From the NCBI RefSeq assembly GCF_904849725.1, contig NC_058519.1, positions 106,380,881 through 106,444,880 of the forward strand: DNA of 64,000 nucleotides, written 5' to 3'. The notes below the pieces were generated by a model, which did not search any database, was not told the DNA's origin, and worked only from the letters and a program-made list of their open reading frames with translations. Positions 21,689-34,860 of the stretch are shown here, piece by piece (position 1 is the stretch's first letter; each line of letters opens with the position of its first letter). Made by a program: the position numbers and the translations under genes. The DNA is from Hordeum vulgare subsp. vulgare. Its lineage: Eukaryota; Streptophyta; Magnoliopsida; Poales; Poaceae.

Positions 21689-22878
21689 AGTATCTACAAG
21701 GGAGACAAAAAAATAAAGTTGGCAGAAATGCTTGACCATACCGAACAAGGTGGATGGCAGCATTTGTAATAAAGTTATTTTTGAATTTGGAGTTTTGAGA
21801 AGAAATGAAGGATGTAATAAAGGATTGAATATGAAATGAATATGATTTATGGATGAAGCAATAACTTTTATGGTAAACACACCCATGGAAAAAAAAGTAT
21901 CCCACAGAGTGGCGTGTGAACCAAAAATAAGTTTGAGGATTTTATTATATGATGGTTACCCCAAGAGTAGGATGGAATGAAATACTATAGGATTTAAAGG
22001 CAGAGTAATTCCAGGTATGCCTGCAACCCACAGACCCCGGGACTAATAAGGATCAAGTACTACCTTTACGAAGAAAGAAACTTGGAAGAAGCTATGATGG
22101 ATCAACAAACTTTTTCTTAGGAGCACACGAAAACCTGAGAGTTGTGAAGAAATGATAGATGTTTGTTCAGCTTGCAGAATCATTGGATTTATCCGAACTT
22201 CGTGGACAAGAGGAATTCTGCAATGCTTGTGAGGATGCCCAAGTGTTAGAATACGAGATTCACTAAGCCTTGTACAACGTAATGATTTCAGTGCGACATG
22301 GCTTGGCCACCATGACGACTTACTATTATCATTCTCTTGCTATTCGGAATGGTAAATCTGAGAGACTTACCCATAGTGAGAGACGACGTTCTTTGAAGCT
22401 TTTGTTTAAGCCTTAGAATGGTATAAGAAAAGCCCATGTACATGGCACTTGCTGTCCCGCGAAGGAAATTTTACGGTGAGGATGAAGATAAGACCTCTCT
22501 CTCTGTAGGATAACCACAAATGGTAGACCACCATGAGAATCATCGATATGTTATTTAGAATGATCACGAGACTTGTCACTTAAGAAGATCCAGTGCCGGA
22601 AGAAGCTTAAATCCACGTAAGACATCGTATTCTGAGGGGAACATTATGAGTATAATGGAAGATCATCACCAAAGGAGTTACGATGAAGAATGTGACGAGC
22701 CAGATGCCAAGACCCCAGAGGATTGTGAAAATTTTGAGGGACCGATAACTCTCATTTTAAGTGTGGTAGCATCCCACCTTGCCGGAGGTTGGATTTGTTA
22801 GAAGACCCCCAAACCCTAACCTTTCTTTCTAGCCTCTTCGAATCTCGAGGACGAGATTCATTTTAAGTGTGGTAGGTT
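21689..22878 (+). other. Non-coding 3' internal region of the Gag-only element, with polypurine-like motifs
   Basis: No long frame is present. It includes remnants with many stops and two copies of TCATTTTAAGTGTGGTAG (22,752-22,769 and 22,858-22,875). The last is three bases before the 3' LTR and takes the polypurine-tract position. A third copy is at 21,117-21,134. Confidence 0.7.
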
Positions 22879-23652
22879 TGTTACATCCCAAATTTTGGAA
22901 TGTTAATATAATTATTAGGTTGATTGTTTGTTTGTTTGAGTCATTGAAACTTGAGTGAAGTTTGAAACTTTTTAAAAACTTTTGAATGAGAGGGAATAAA
23001 ATGATTTTCCCCTTTTTCCTGTGAATTCAAATTCATCCATTTAAAATCAATGATGAGAAGATAGCATGACTTCTTCAACTATAAAGAATTTGAATCAAGG
23101 TGGCATTGGAACTCTTTCGATTTTTCTTTGCATTTTGTTTCTTCCTCACTCACGGAATGTCGGGAACCATATCTTGTCAAGCAAGAAAAAGAGAGGAGAA
23201 AACATGACCCTCTAAACCCGGGGATATTCTTTAAAATATTTGAGCCATGACACCCAAGATTTATTTGAGTAATTATTTGCAAAAAGAAATAAAGCATTTA
23301 GGGGATTTACTGAAAAACATTTTTTTAAAAGTTTTTATTTCGGCCGTGGAAAAATGTCCATCATTTATATTTTATTTTTCTGATAATTTTAGTATGTAGA
23401 AATTATATATTCCGAATTTATTTGGTATCCCTTTTATCATTTACTTTCCGGTTTTTGTAAATATGAAACAGATATTTTTTATTTGGAAATAGATCGGTGG
23501 CCCATTAACACTCTCCAAATCTGGCCCGACAGGATCATCTTCGTCCTCACGTTCTCCTACCTCACGTCACAGGAAACTTCCATAGCCATGGTGAGAGAAA
23601 TCTCCACCTTCCCGATCTCCTTGCTCCTTCCTTCTCCGAGCACCCTCAGCCC

Positions 23653-23660
23653 CTATAAAT
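23653..23660 (+). promoter_or_regulatory. TATA box of the Tekay-like 3' LTR
   Basis: CTATAAAT is at the same LTR position as 2253-2260. Confidence 0.6.
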
Positions 23661-24633
23661 ACTCCCCTCAACCACCTCTCCCCATTTTCCCAGTAGCCCA
23701 GCCCCTCCCCTCTTTGGAACGCAGCCCCCACCTCGCCGGAGTTCGCCTCCAACAGGAACTCGCCAGAGCTCTTGCTGCTCCCTCTCGTCGCCCCCACGCC
23801 CCGCCGGCACCACCAACCTTCGCCCGAGCCCTCCTCCATCGCGTGGACCCCTCCACCGCCTTGTCCGGCCACCGAAGCAACCTTCCTGCCGTCTTCTCCA
23901 ACTCCGAAGACTAACTCCGGTGAAATTCACGAAATCCCGTATTGCAGTTTTTTCAGAAAATTGCAATCTTAGAAAATTCATATCTATTAGTCTATAACTC
24001 CGAATTAGGTGATTCTTTTTGCATTGGATCACAAATTTTATTTAGTTTCTGTAGATATATAATTTGTCTATGTTCGGATATATAAAATTTGAATTAGATC
24101 AGATTTGGTTTAAATCTTGTTTTGCTTCTTCTGGGAGTTTAAAAATAGCTTTTAATTTAATTCTTTTTGCTTTTGTTTCCTAATGATCATATCTTTCAGT
24201 ACTTTAAGTTTAATTTTTTTTTTAATATTTGTACTTTGGGTTTTTACCAAAACATATTATGTTTTAGTTCTTTTTGGATTATGGCTATTTCTTTTTCTAT
24301 AATTGTTTTCAAATTATTTTATTTTATATTTCAGAAAGTTTATGTTTAGTTTTTGTTAGTTAAACAGTAGGTTCTCAACAAGTTTTTATTTTTATTTTAT
24401 TTGTTATCATGAAATCAATTCTAGTTCTCTAATAACTTGCAATTGATTTCTCTACTGTTTCAACTCCCATTTGAGAATACTTTCAAAATAGTTTTATGTA
24501 AAATACTTTATTTTATCTTGGTTAAATTTATATCTTAGTTCTCTGTTATTTAATGTTTTATTTTCAGTTAGAACAAAAAAAACTATTTAGTGTTTGATGT
24601 AGTAGAAGACTCCTAGTTTTAGTTGAAGTTTTT

Positions 24634-24893
24634 TTCGGATTCTTATTCGCTCTCTCTTTTGTTTTGATTGCTAGAATGATTGCTAGTATGAGTGCTTACG
24701 TGAATGATATGGTTGTTATATAGATTTCATCGGAGAGTGACGAGTACTCTATCAAGTTATTCTTTCGGATTCTTATTCGCTCTCTCTTTTGTTTTGATTG
24801 CTAGAATGATTGCTAGTATGAGTGCTTACGTGAATGATATGGTTGTTATATAGATTTCATCGGAGAGTGACGAGTAGTCTATCAAGTTATTCC
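24634..24893. repeat. 130-bp tandem duplication within the LTR
   Basis: Two units start TTCGGATTCTTATTCGC at 24,634 and 24,764. They are nearly identical; one visible difference is GAGTACTCT against GAGTAGTCT. The solo LTR has a single copy near 15,516-15,645, so the duplication arose after the LTRs separated. Confidence 0.93.
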
Positions 24894-26168
24894 TCGAGAA
24901 CGAAAATTCTTCTTCGTCAACATCACCAGGCAAGTCATTTGATCATGTATCACCTATGTTTTATGCATCGTAGTTCTACCATCCTATGCCCAATTGCATG
25001 CTGAGTAGGTACTTGCAAATATTGGTTACATATTGTAGTATCATGTGGTAGGCACCCAACAACCCCGTTATTTGGCCTGGGACGAAAATTTCATATTGCT
25101 ATGCTTGAGTAGACGGGATTCTGGTTGAGAGTTTATCACGAGTGATGCGAGAATAATTTAATAACCAAGACCGGTTAAGTCAAGACTTTTCAAGACCTCG
25201 TGATGCAATGCAACTATGGGTGAAGGATGGTTGATCGGCTCCCTGGAGAAACCAGTGGATGACCCGGGATGGTGGAGACGTGGCATGACATCTTGCGGAA
25301 AGCTTCACCCAGGCTCAAAGAGACGGATGGATATTTTCAAGACCCAAGGCTTACCTGCACAACACAAGTCATTATGGGCTCTGGCTTGGTTGGTCAACGC
25401 GGCGACTCTGGACAGGCTGTGCCAGCAGATGTAGAAGAACGGTAGGATTTGGATGGGCACCGACAAGGATTCACAGGGACCCGTTGAAACACCATGTTTT
25501 GATCATCCGGTCTTCAAACACCCTGAAGTGCGAGGACATACCCGGAGGCGATCAAATCTTGTGGGGAACCTGTGCAAAACTCTGCAGAGTATTCAAACCT
25601 AATCGATTAGCCGTGTCCATGGTCATGGACAACTTGAGCCAAAGGAACTGAAGTTATCTCAAATTCTCAACACAAATAATAATATTGATGTGGGTATTAT
25701 TGACAACATGGGTACGAGAATTGGTTGGTGGAACCATCTCGTTAACAACCAACAATGTAGTAACATTTTGCTTTTAGCCCTCTCTTGATGTAGGAGAAAA
25801 CCTTGCTTTTCGCTAAAAACTTGTAGCCCCACCTGCCATATATGCATATAGAATAGATGATTACTTTTTTACCTCTCTCTTATGTGACTTGCCGGCATAT
25901 TCAATATGCTAACGTACACGTCTGCAACGTCTTATGTTATAGATATTTTTCTTCGACAAGTAAGAGTACGATTCAGGGTTACGGTCTACTCTCAACCTGC
26001 CGTTGATGTTTATTGGGACTCCACTCCCTTTGACAGTTTCCGCTGAGATTTTGAGAGATATATCAGTTTTACGTTATTTACATGTGATTACACTTTGATA
26101 TATACACTGATGTACTGTGTGTGCACAGATACAGAGAGGCTTGACTCGTTTTGAGTCGGGTCGCTACA

Positions 26169-27114
<946 letters not shown>

Positions 27115-27117
27115 AAG

Positions 27118-28011
27118 AATCTGGAGCACAACACAAAAGAGAATTTATGGCATGCAACGACGGACCGACCTCTTTTTTCGCTTTGAATTTTTTAATGTTT
27201 CATATTCATATTTCTTGTGACGAGGACTTTCAAATAAGGATAATTTTAAATACGTTTTGACAAGCTATTTTTTAGTTTCACGTGTTGAAACTTAATACAA
27301 AGAACGATAAATTCCATAAGTTTTAGGAACTTAAACTTAAAACTTCATGTGCCCTCGTGTAAAACCCGATGACTTTATGAAGCAATCAAACGACTGGGCA
27401 AGACTGCGCAGCTGCTAACCCCTAAGAATTTCCGAGCATAACATAGGCAAAAGTATTAATGTTACCACGGTGGTATATTCGTGCGTTGCATGCCTTCTGT
27501 TTTAACTACTTTAAGTTGACTTCCCTTGCTTTTTTGAGGTGAACTTAACTATATTATAGAAGGATTTAACTATTTAAAGATGTGATGACTTGTTAAGAAT
27601 ATATTGGACTCCTTTAAAAAGGCATGCCATAGGGTTTTTGGAGGATTTAGGGCGGATACTCGTCGGTCCAGCTTCACCAGCTCCGCGCATGAAGTGGTAT
27701 CGAACGGCCCGGCTCCGTACATCCAACATTGCGAGGACATGCCACCCCCCCCCCCCCCCCCCCCGCACTATAAAACCTGGAAACAAGTCAAACCGAGCTC
27801 CGAGAAGCAGAAATAGTGGAAATGTGACTGATGAGTGAAAGTTACGGATCCGAAACAGGCGATTCCTCTTCCCCGAGCTGTTCATCTCCCTTATCGTTGG
27901 ATGATACACCACTCTAATGATAGAGGCCGTCGCCGCTAGCCCACGTCGATGCCATCACCGGTCGTTTGTCTGCCACGAGAGGTCCTCCATCCCGCCACTT
28001 TATTGCTGCTA
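27118..28011. other. Backbone without a recognisable gene; contains a 20-base C run
   Basis: The part up to 27,649 duplicates 17,868-18,400. The remainder is single-copy here and moderately GC-rich. A CTATAAAA box at 27,768-27,775 follows the C run, but no convincing gene starts downstream before the Copia insertion. Confidence 0.5.
27745..27764. repeat. Homopolymer of 20 C residues
   Basis: Twenty consecutive C residues lie between GCCA and GCACTATAAAACC. Length may be uncertain through sequencing or assembly slippage. Confidence 0.9.
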
Positions 28012-29747
28012 TATGCCCTAGAGGAAATAATATTGTATTATTATATTTCCATATTAATGATTAAGAGTTTATATTCTATGTTATAACTGTTATGATTATG
28101 GAATATGCGATTCAACGAAAAAATCATATGCACAGATGGAATGACAAACGGTTAAATAAAGGTTACTAGTCTCACCTCTAAGATTAGCTTAAGTGTGGTT
28201 GGTGATCATGTTTTTCGGATCTTAGGATATTATAAGTGTAACGATGATCCTAAAAAAATTGACAGTACGACGTTAGAAGAACGATCATATTGAATCGACC
28301 CAAACTTGTTTCTTATACTTTTAGATAATACATTTCGAGATCAATTATTATAACATTTGTTTTGTGTTCCTTAGACCATGAGAGTATTGTAGTCAATTCT
28401 TATCATACAATGAGCTTTGGGGTTGCTCAGACATCATCTATAACTAGGTGATGATAACTACAACTTACATGTTCATCAGAAAGTTTGACAAGGGACTGGA
28501 TAGCTCGAGAGTTGGACTTGCTCCTCCAAAAATGGAGAGATATTCTTAGGGCCCACTCGGTGTGATGACATTAATATCGTCTAGCCACACACAGGTGACT
28601 ATGTCATGGGAACACAAGAAGACATCAACGAGAAAGAACAACAAAACCAGTAATGAGGGTAACGGTATAATGAATATGTGGATGGCTCAGGAGGATACCG
28701 ATGATTCTCGGGTGTTGTAATGTATCGTCCAGCAAAGTGAATGTCACATGATAACCGATGTTTCACTTGAGTATCATTTATGTACTCATAGAGATCGATA
28801 TGGACGTCCATGATTCGGGAATCGGTCATCGAATGTAGGAGTTTCGTTCATGTCTATGAATTATCAAACCTATAGAGTTAGAAGCTTAAGGTATACAATT
28901 TTTTTGAGTGTTAGGTCAAGTGTCTCAAGGATTTATTTTCTAAATTGTTTTATTAATGTCAGAATAGTTTCAAGAGGATCCGGAAGCGTTTCGGGGACAT
29001 CAGAAGGGTTTTGGTGAATATCGGGTAATACAAGGTTTTATCGATAAAAATAATTTAGGTGAACAATATTTCCAAGGATGTTAAATTATATATAAAATGG
29101 TCTGAAATTATTTACAACAATTTTATACTTTATTTAGTATAAATGGGCCTTAAAAAGCCAAGACGTGGAAGGCAACTTGGGCCACAAGGGCCCATGTGGG
29201 GAAGGCGCCACTTCCCTTAGGATGGAGGGTGAATAAGAGTGGGGGGAGGGAGTCGAACTGCTCCTCCCCTTTGACCGGCAATCCAAGGAGAGTTTCCCTC
29301 CTTGTTGGCTACCTCTCCCTCCCCCTATAACCTATATATACTTGAGGTATTGGCCCATCTGAAGATACACAAATTTTGGAGCCTCCTCCGATTCTCTAGT
29401 TCTAGTTCTAGTTGTTCCTAGTTGTGTAATTAGTGTTGGGTCTAGATTCTCTAATAGTCATAATTATAAGACCGGTGTGGTTCTAATTTCCTCCTTCTTA
29501 TTCTCCGGCAATGATTAGCTCTGGAGGATGAAGCGCTACCGGATCATGCAGACTGTATGATTGCAATCTGTAGAGAGGTCGTGCTTTCGGTCTTACGTTT
29601 GAGGGACTAATCATGGGCGGTTCGCATAATCATTCATCTACAGTTCGAGGGACTCCAAGTTCGATCTTCATCGTCACACTCTTCTTCCACTGCAACTCGG
29701 TGAAGGTAATGATCGTGATCCTAACCATTCTACTATGTTTCCCAACA
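28012..29747 (+). repeat. 5' LTR of the decayed Copia-type element
   Basis: It begins TATGCCCTAGAGG (the TG apparently mutated to TA) and ends CCCAACA. A TATA box CCTATATATAC lies at about 29,331-29,341. It aligns along its whole length with 32,063-33,855 with many substitutions, so the element is old. Confidence 0.82.
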
Positions 29748-32062
29748 GTGGCATCATGAGTGGTTCTATTAGTAGATACAGGGATTGCTGTTCTTGTTAT
29801 GCTTCCCTCAAGTGTTTCTTCAGTTCACTTCATTGACGGTATGATGTGGCTTTATTAAAAGTTCTGACAATCGAACGGCTCTGGCTGTTGAAGATCTGCT
29901 AACACTTCTTGGTCCTCATCAGAATCAAGAATAGTGAATTATCATGTACACAAGAGGGTGATGAAGATGTATGAGCTTCTAGGGGGTCACACATACTCAC
30001 AAGTTTTAGTGTTGGTCTAGAGATTATAATTAAGTCTCTTCCCTCACACACCCCAAAACTTAATCTAGGAACAAGGACTATCGCCTTAATGGTGGACGTA
30101 GGTAGCTAGTGTTATTCGGAAACCCTAGAAACCACGTAACTAAATTTGCTAAATTGATTAGAGGTCGTCTAATTTGGTTTTGCAGGATTGCATATGATGT
30201 GGTATAGCCTTCGTCATGATAATGAGTTTATGTATGATATGGTTATACGTTGTAACATTAAGAGCCTTTTCTTCATGGCATGATGGCTGGAGCCACATGA
30301 TTGCCATGTTAGAGTAAATCTCGTAGATATAGCCTACATGTTACAAGCGACAATGGCAAGTGTAAATGGAAAACCCCTACAAGGAGAAGGTGTACTAGGC
30401 GCGGAATGAGGAGCTATAAATTTCATGCCACGGTACAATTTCTTAATTTGGTGCCATGGCAACGTATTCTAAAATAGTCGCCACCACAAAATTTTCTGAA
30501 ATAACTGGCATGACAACGTTTTTGAAAGAGTTGCCACGACAATAAAATATAGGGCGTCACGACAATTAAATTCAAAATTTAAGAAGGTCATGGAGGATGC
30601 CTAGCTCCCAGGACCATATGATATCATGCTTTGATGAAATGCCTCAGATGTTTATCCCTTTTATTGTTTGCACCCTTTGATTGCGAAGTAGTCAATTACT
30701 AGGGTGATCTCCCACTAAAAATACCAATTAGCACTCGGTTATTTCCAATGTTATTTCCAATGTTGCGACCATCTATAACACGTAGCTTTCTGGATTGCAT
30801 CATGTCCACATGAATACAAACGGATCGTGAGGTGTAAGACGGGCAAGGTCAGACCAAGCAAGCAAATAGCACTCGGTTGTCTTGAAGTTTTGGCAGAATC
30901 ATTCTGAGCTCGGAGCACAAATCATCGAAAGATGAACAACTGTCAATTATGAGAGATATTTATTTGAGTGGGAGCAAAAATATGAATTCATAAAGTTTAA
31001 TCACTAGTGCAATTAATTATAAATAATGTCTATATGTAGTTTGCATTATAGTTGTAGAATAATAGCTCACAGTTTTACCTTTTCTCTTGAAATTGATAGG
31101 TATTTTTATTTTCTGGTTGAATCTTTATGATTGGTAAAGGTAATCAGAGGATCGTTTTCTAGAGTGCCAAAAATATTTTTTGCTATTGCATACTTAGAAT
31201 ATTCTCCAACTGAAGATATTGTCGATGAGACTCACATCCTTCAGTCCAAAAGGTTATAATCCTATTAGGGTCTACTTGCATCCAAGAAACATGGACTTAA
31301 AAAGGTTTAGGATAGTTATGTGATAATCTTGAAACTAAAAATTGTATTCAGAAACAAACAAAGATTATAAGTTATGTGATATCTAAAGAAGTGTTTTGTT
31401 TGCAAGATATAGTGAAGTGTTCAACTATTTTTAAGACTAAAATACACATGACCGAGAAGAACAATGGTCATGAGTTGATGGTGAGTACTTATGACATGTT
31501 TCTCGCATACAGAGAAAATGAAGAGATTGTGCAAGGGATTACATTAATACATGCTCGATGTAAGTAGTAGATCGACAAAATCTTCATTGATGCTCGAAGC
31601 AATTTTTTATTTATATTAAATGATTTATGGTGGCATGGTAAGTTGGAATTGGTCCAATAGAGTTACTGTGGTGAATTCTATAACACAGGGCTGAGTATAT
31701 TGTCACTTTAGAAGTAACAATGGAGGATTATAAATCAAAAGTTCATTCATGAACTTGGTATGATTTCAAGGTGATTGTACCAATGGAACGCTATTCCTAT
31801 TAGTCGTTCCATAGCCAAGTATAAGGAATCAAAGGTTCTTCCAGTGGTTCAGTATATACAAGGCAAGTTTCACAAAATTATGAATTCTTGCAAAAGCATA
31901 GTAGATGCATTGAAATGTAAATGATACACCCGGGTTTGAAAGTTTCAGTTTCGATAGGACAAAGTGTAGACCACAAGCAAATCATGGATTCACACTGGAT
32001 TGCCATTGGTGTGAAAATAAAATGTGCTAACTAGATTATTGACTCTAGTACAAGTGGGAGAC
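29748..32062 (+). other. Internal region of the decayed Copia-type element
   Basis: The sequence is AT-rich and full of stops. Segments near 30,420-30,560 repeat short phrases such as GCCACGACAA and GGCATGACAACG. No gag, integrase or RT motif was confidently read, so the element probably depended on proteins of another family. Confidence 0.6.
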
Positions 32063-33855
32063 TGTGCCCTAGAGGCAACAATATTGTATTACTATATTTC
32101 CATATTCATAATTAAGAGTTTATATTCTATGCTATAACCGCTATGATCCTGGAATATGCAATTAAGTGGAAAACTCATATGCATGTGTGGAATGATAAAC
32201 GGTTAAATAAAGGTTCCTAGTCTCGCCTCTAAGACTGACTCAAATGTTGTTGGTGATCATGTTTTCCGAACCTTAGGATATTGATAAGTGTAACGATGCT
32301 CCTAAAACAACATTGGGAATATGATGTTGGAAGAACGATCATATTGAACCGACCCAAACTTGTTTCTTATACTTTGAGATAATATCGTGTGAGATCAATT
32401 GTTATGACATGGACAGTTAATGTGTGTTTTGCGTTCCTTAGACCATGAGAGTATAGTAGTCTCTTCTTATCGTACGATGAGCTTTTGGGTTGCTCAAACG
32501 TCATCTGTAACTACATGATCATAAAAAAAATTACAGGTTCATTGAAAGTTGGACAAGGGACCAGATAGCTCAAGCGTGTGATTTGATCCTCTGCCGATGG
32601 AGATAAATTAGTTGTGCCCTCTCGGTGTGATGACATCAATCATCGTGTGGCCAAACACAGGTGACTACGTCACGGGGCTGCCGAAACACAATAATGCGAA
32701 AGAAGAACAAAAGTGGTAATGAGGATAATGGTATAAGAAGCATATGGATGACTCAGGAGGATACCAACGATTCTAGGTTCTTGTAAAGTATTGCGAATCA
32801 AAGGGCATGTCACATGGTAACCGATGGTTCACTCGAATATCATTTTTGTACTCATAGGGATAGTTATGGACGTCCACGGTTCCGCTATGGGTCATTGGAC
32901 GAAGGAGTTTCGTTCATGTCTATGAGTTACCGAACCTAGGGTTCAGAAGCTTAAGGTAATCACAATTTGCTGAGTGTTGGTAGGTCAAGAGCATAGAGGA
33001 TTTATTTGTGGAATTTTTTCATTAATATTCAGAATAGTTTCAAGAGGATCCGGAAGCATTCCATGGATACCGAAAGGGATTCAGTGAATATTAGGTAATA
33101 CCGGTTATTATCGATAAATAATATATAGGTGGAAAATGTTTCCAGGGATGTTAAATTATATATAAAATGATATGAAAGTATTTAGAACAATTTTATATTT
33201 TATTTAATATCAACGGGCCTTAAAACATGAAGCGGTGGAAGGCAACTTGGGCCACAAGTGCCCAAGTGGGGAAGGCGCCCCTTCCCTAAGGAAGGAGGCT
33301 GAATAATATGGGGGGAGGATTCCAACTCCTCCTCCCCTTTGGTCGGCGCACCAAGGAGGTTTTCCTTGGATGCCTCTCCCTCCCTCTAACCTATATATGC
33401 TTGAGAAGTTGGCCCATTTGAAGACACAAAAGTTTTTGTGTCTCCTCTAGTTATGTTGTTCTAGTTATAGTATATCCTAGTTGACTAATTAGAGCAAGGT
33501 CCAGTTTCTCTAATCCTCACAATTAGAAGCCCAGTATGGTTCTAATCTCCTCCCTCTAATTCCGTCGCGAAGATTAGCTCTCGACGACGAAGCGCTGCAG
33601 GACCGTGAAGACCGTACGCTTGCAATATGTAGAGAGGCCATGCTTTTGATCTTAATTTGAGGGACTATTCGTGGGGGTTGCTGGGATCATTCATCTATGG
33701 TTCGAGAGACTCCGAGATCGATATTTATCGTCATGCTCTTTTGCCGCTCCAACTCGGTGACGGTAACGATCGTGACCCCAACCGTTATTGTATCTCCATA
33801 GTGTTCATGTTAACTGTAGGGCGACTTTTTTTGTTTTCTAATATGCTTCCCAACA
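32063..33855 (+). repeat. 3' LTR of the decayed Copia-type element
   Basis: It begins TGTGCCCTAG directly after the purine tract and ends TTCCCAACA. It keeps CCTATATATGC at the TATA position (about 33,390). The 3' end carries extra sequence relative to the 5' LTR near 33,795-33,850. Confidence 0.82.
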
Positions 33856-34154
33856 CATACCCCGTCCCCACATCTCGTCGTCGCGTCCCTCTATTTCCCC
33901 GCCTTCTTGTGTCACCCCAAAGAGCCTCCATGTTGGGACTCTGGCTAGGTTTACAAGTCAGGCACGAGTTTCAGGTCTTCAATTGAACTAGAAAAACGTG
34001 TACTATATTTTACGAAAGATATATATATTTAGATTTGTCGTGAGATGAATTTTCTAATAATATAATTTTATTTGTCAAATCGAAGGCCTAAAAACCCAAT
34101 AGGAGGGTGTAGTACTTGATATGTCCTACTAATTACGTAAAAGCTATTCTTACA

Positions 34155-34525
34155 AGAGTGGATTTTTGGAGCATGGGTACATTGGGGGGCCTTGTTATAA
34201 AAAGTTAAAAAATCCAGTTTAAAGTTTCAAAAATAGCAAAAAGAATTTTACATGATTATAGGAATGTATATTACACATGTGTCAATTTAGTGATGAAATA
34301 AGTAAACATGTGAGCTATAAAAATGACAAAATGATTATTTCTAAATAGTGAATAATACATGGACTATTTATTATTTTCCAAAATCATGGTTTTGTCATTT
34401 TTGTGTAACTCACATGGTTAATTATTTCATCATCAGAATTAGAACAGGTGTAATATACATCCATATGTACATGTTGAATTTTTTGAACATAGGGGACACT
34501 AGAGCTCATCCACGAAAGTGACTTT
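34155..34525. mobile_element. Imperfect foldback (MITE-like) element
   Basis: The left arm, with GTATATTACACATGTG, GATGAAATAA and ACATGTGAG (34,266-34,332), is mirrored by the right arm CTCACATGG, TTATTTCATCATC and GGTGTAATATACAT (34,409-34,460). The centre is near 34,355. The outer limits and target duplication are unclear. Confidence 0.5.
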
Positions 34526-34827
34526 TCCTATTCTTACTTACTTTTTGGAATAAAGCTATTCTTACTCACTAAGTTTGCATTAGTTCATGTCTCTTTGCGT
34601 TCCTGTCTGGACATGTACGTGCATTATGCGTGTGGCACTTCAAACGTTGGAGTCTTCATACATGGCAAAAGCCTAGTGTGACTAGATCGATCAAAAAGAG
34701 ATTCTTTCACCTGCTACCATGATGCGACCACAAAACAGAAAATGCTTCAATAACTTTACCATTAGTTCTGTCGTGTCACATTTGGAGTTGATACTACTAG
34801 TACAGATGTAACGACAAAAACATATTA

Positions 34828-34860
34828 CTCCCTCCATTCAAAAAAGAATGTTGCAGTGGT
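34828..34860 (+). mobile_element. Truncated Stowaway-like MITE terminus
   Basis: TACTCCCTCCATTCAAAAAAG matches the usual Stowaway start (TA target, CTCCCTCC terminal repeat). The matching right terminus was not found, so only a fragment remains. Confidence 0.5.

Larger units (their letters stand above)
22879..26168 (+). repeat. Complete 3' LTR of the Tekay/Del-like element, 3.29 kb
   Basis: The LTR starts TGTTACATCCC and ends GGGTCGCTACA, followed by TTGGG (26,169-26,173), the same target duplication as the solo LTR. A TATA box lies at 23,653-23,660. It is about 130 bp longer than the solo LTR because of an internal tandem duplication (24,634-24,893). It does not contain the Tat insertion. 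Confidence 0.92.
28012..33855 (+). mobile_element. Non-autonomous, decayed Copia-type LTR retrotransposon
   Basis: Two direct repeats of about 1.75 kb (28,012-29,747 and 32,063-33,855) bracket 2.3 kb of internal DNA. The 3' LTR starts TGTGCCCTAGAGGC and is preceded by GACTCTAGTACAAGTGGGAG, the polypurine context typical of the BARE/Angela group. The 5' LTR ends CCCAACA and is followed by TGGCATCATGAG, a decayed primer site. The internal region has no intact frame; the longest (31,376-31,567) has no clear domain. Only the LTR ends resemble BARE, so this is a different, possibly derivative family. No matching target duplication was found. Confidence 0.82.

Noticed and set aside
27590..27838. 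Plus-strand frames crossing the C homopolymer
   Set aside because: They consist largely of poly-Pro translated from the C run, and no gene context is present.
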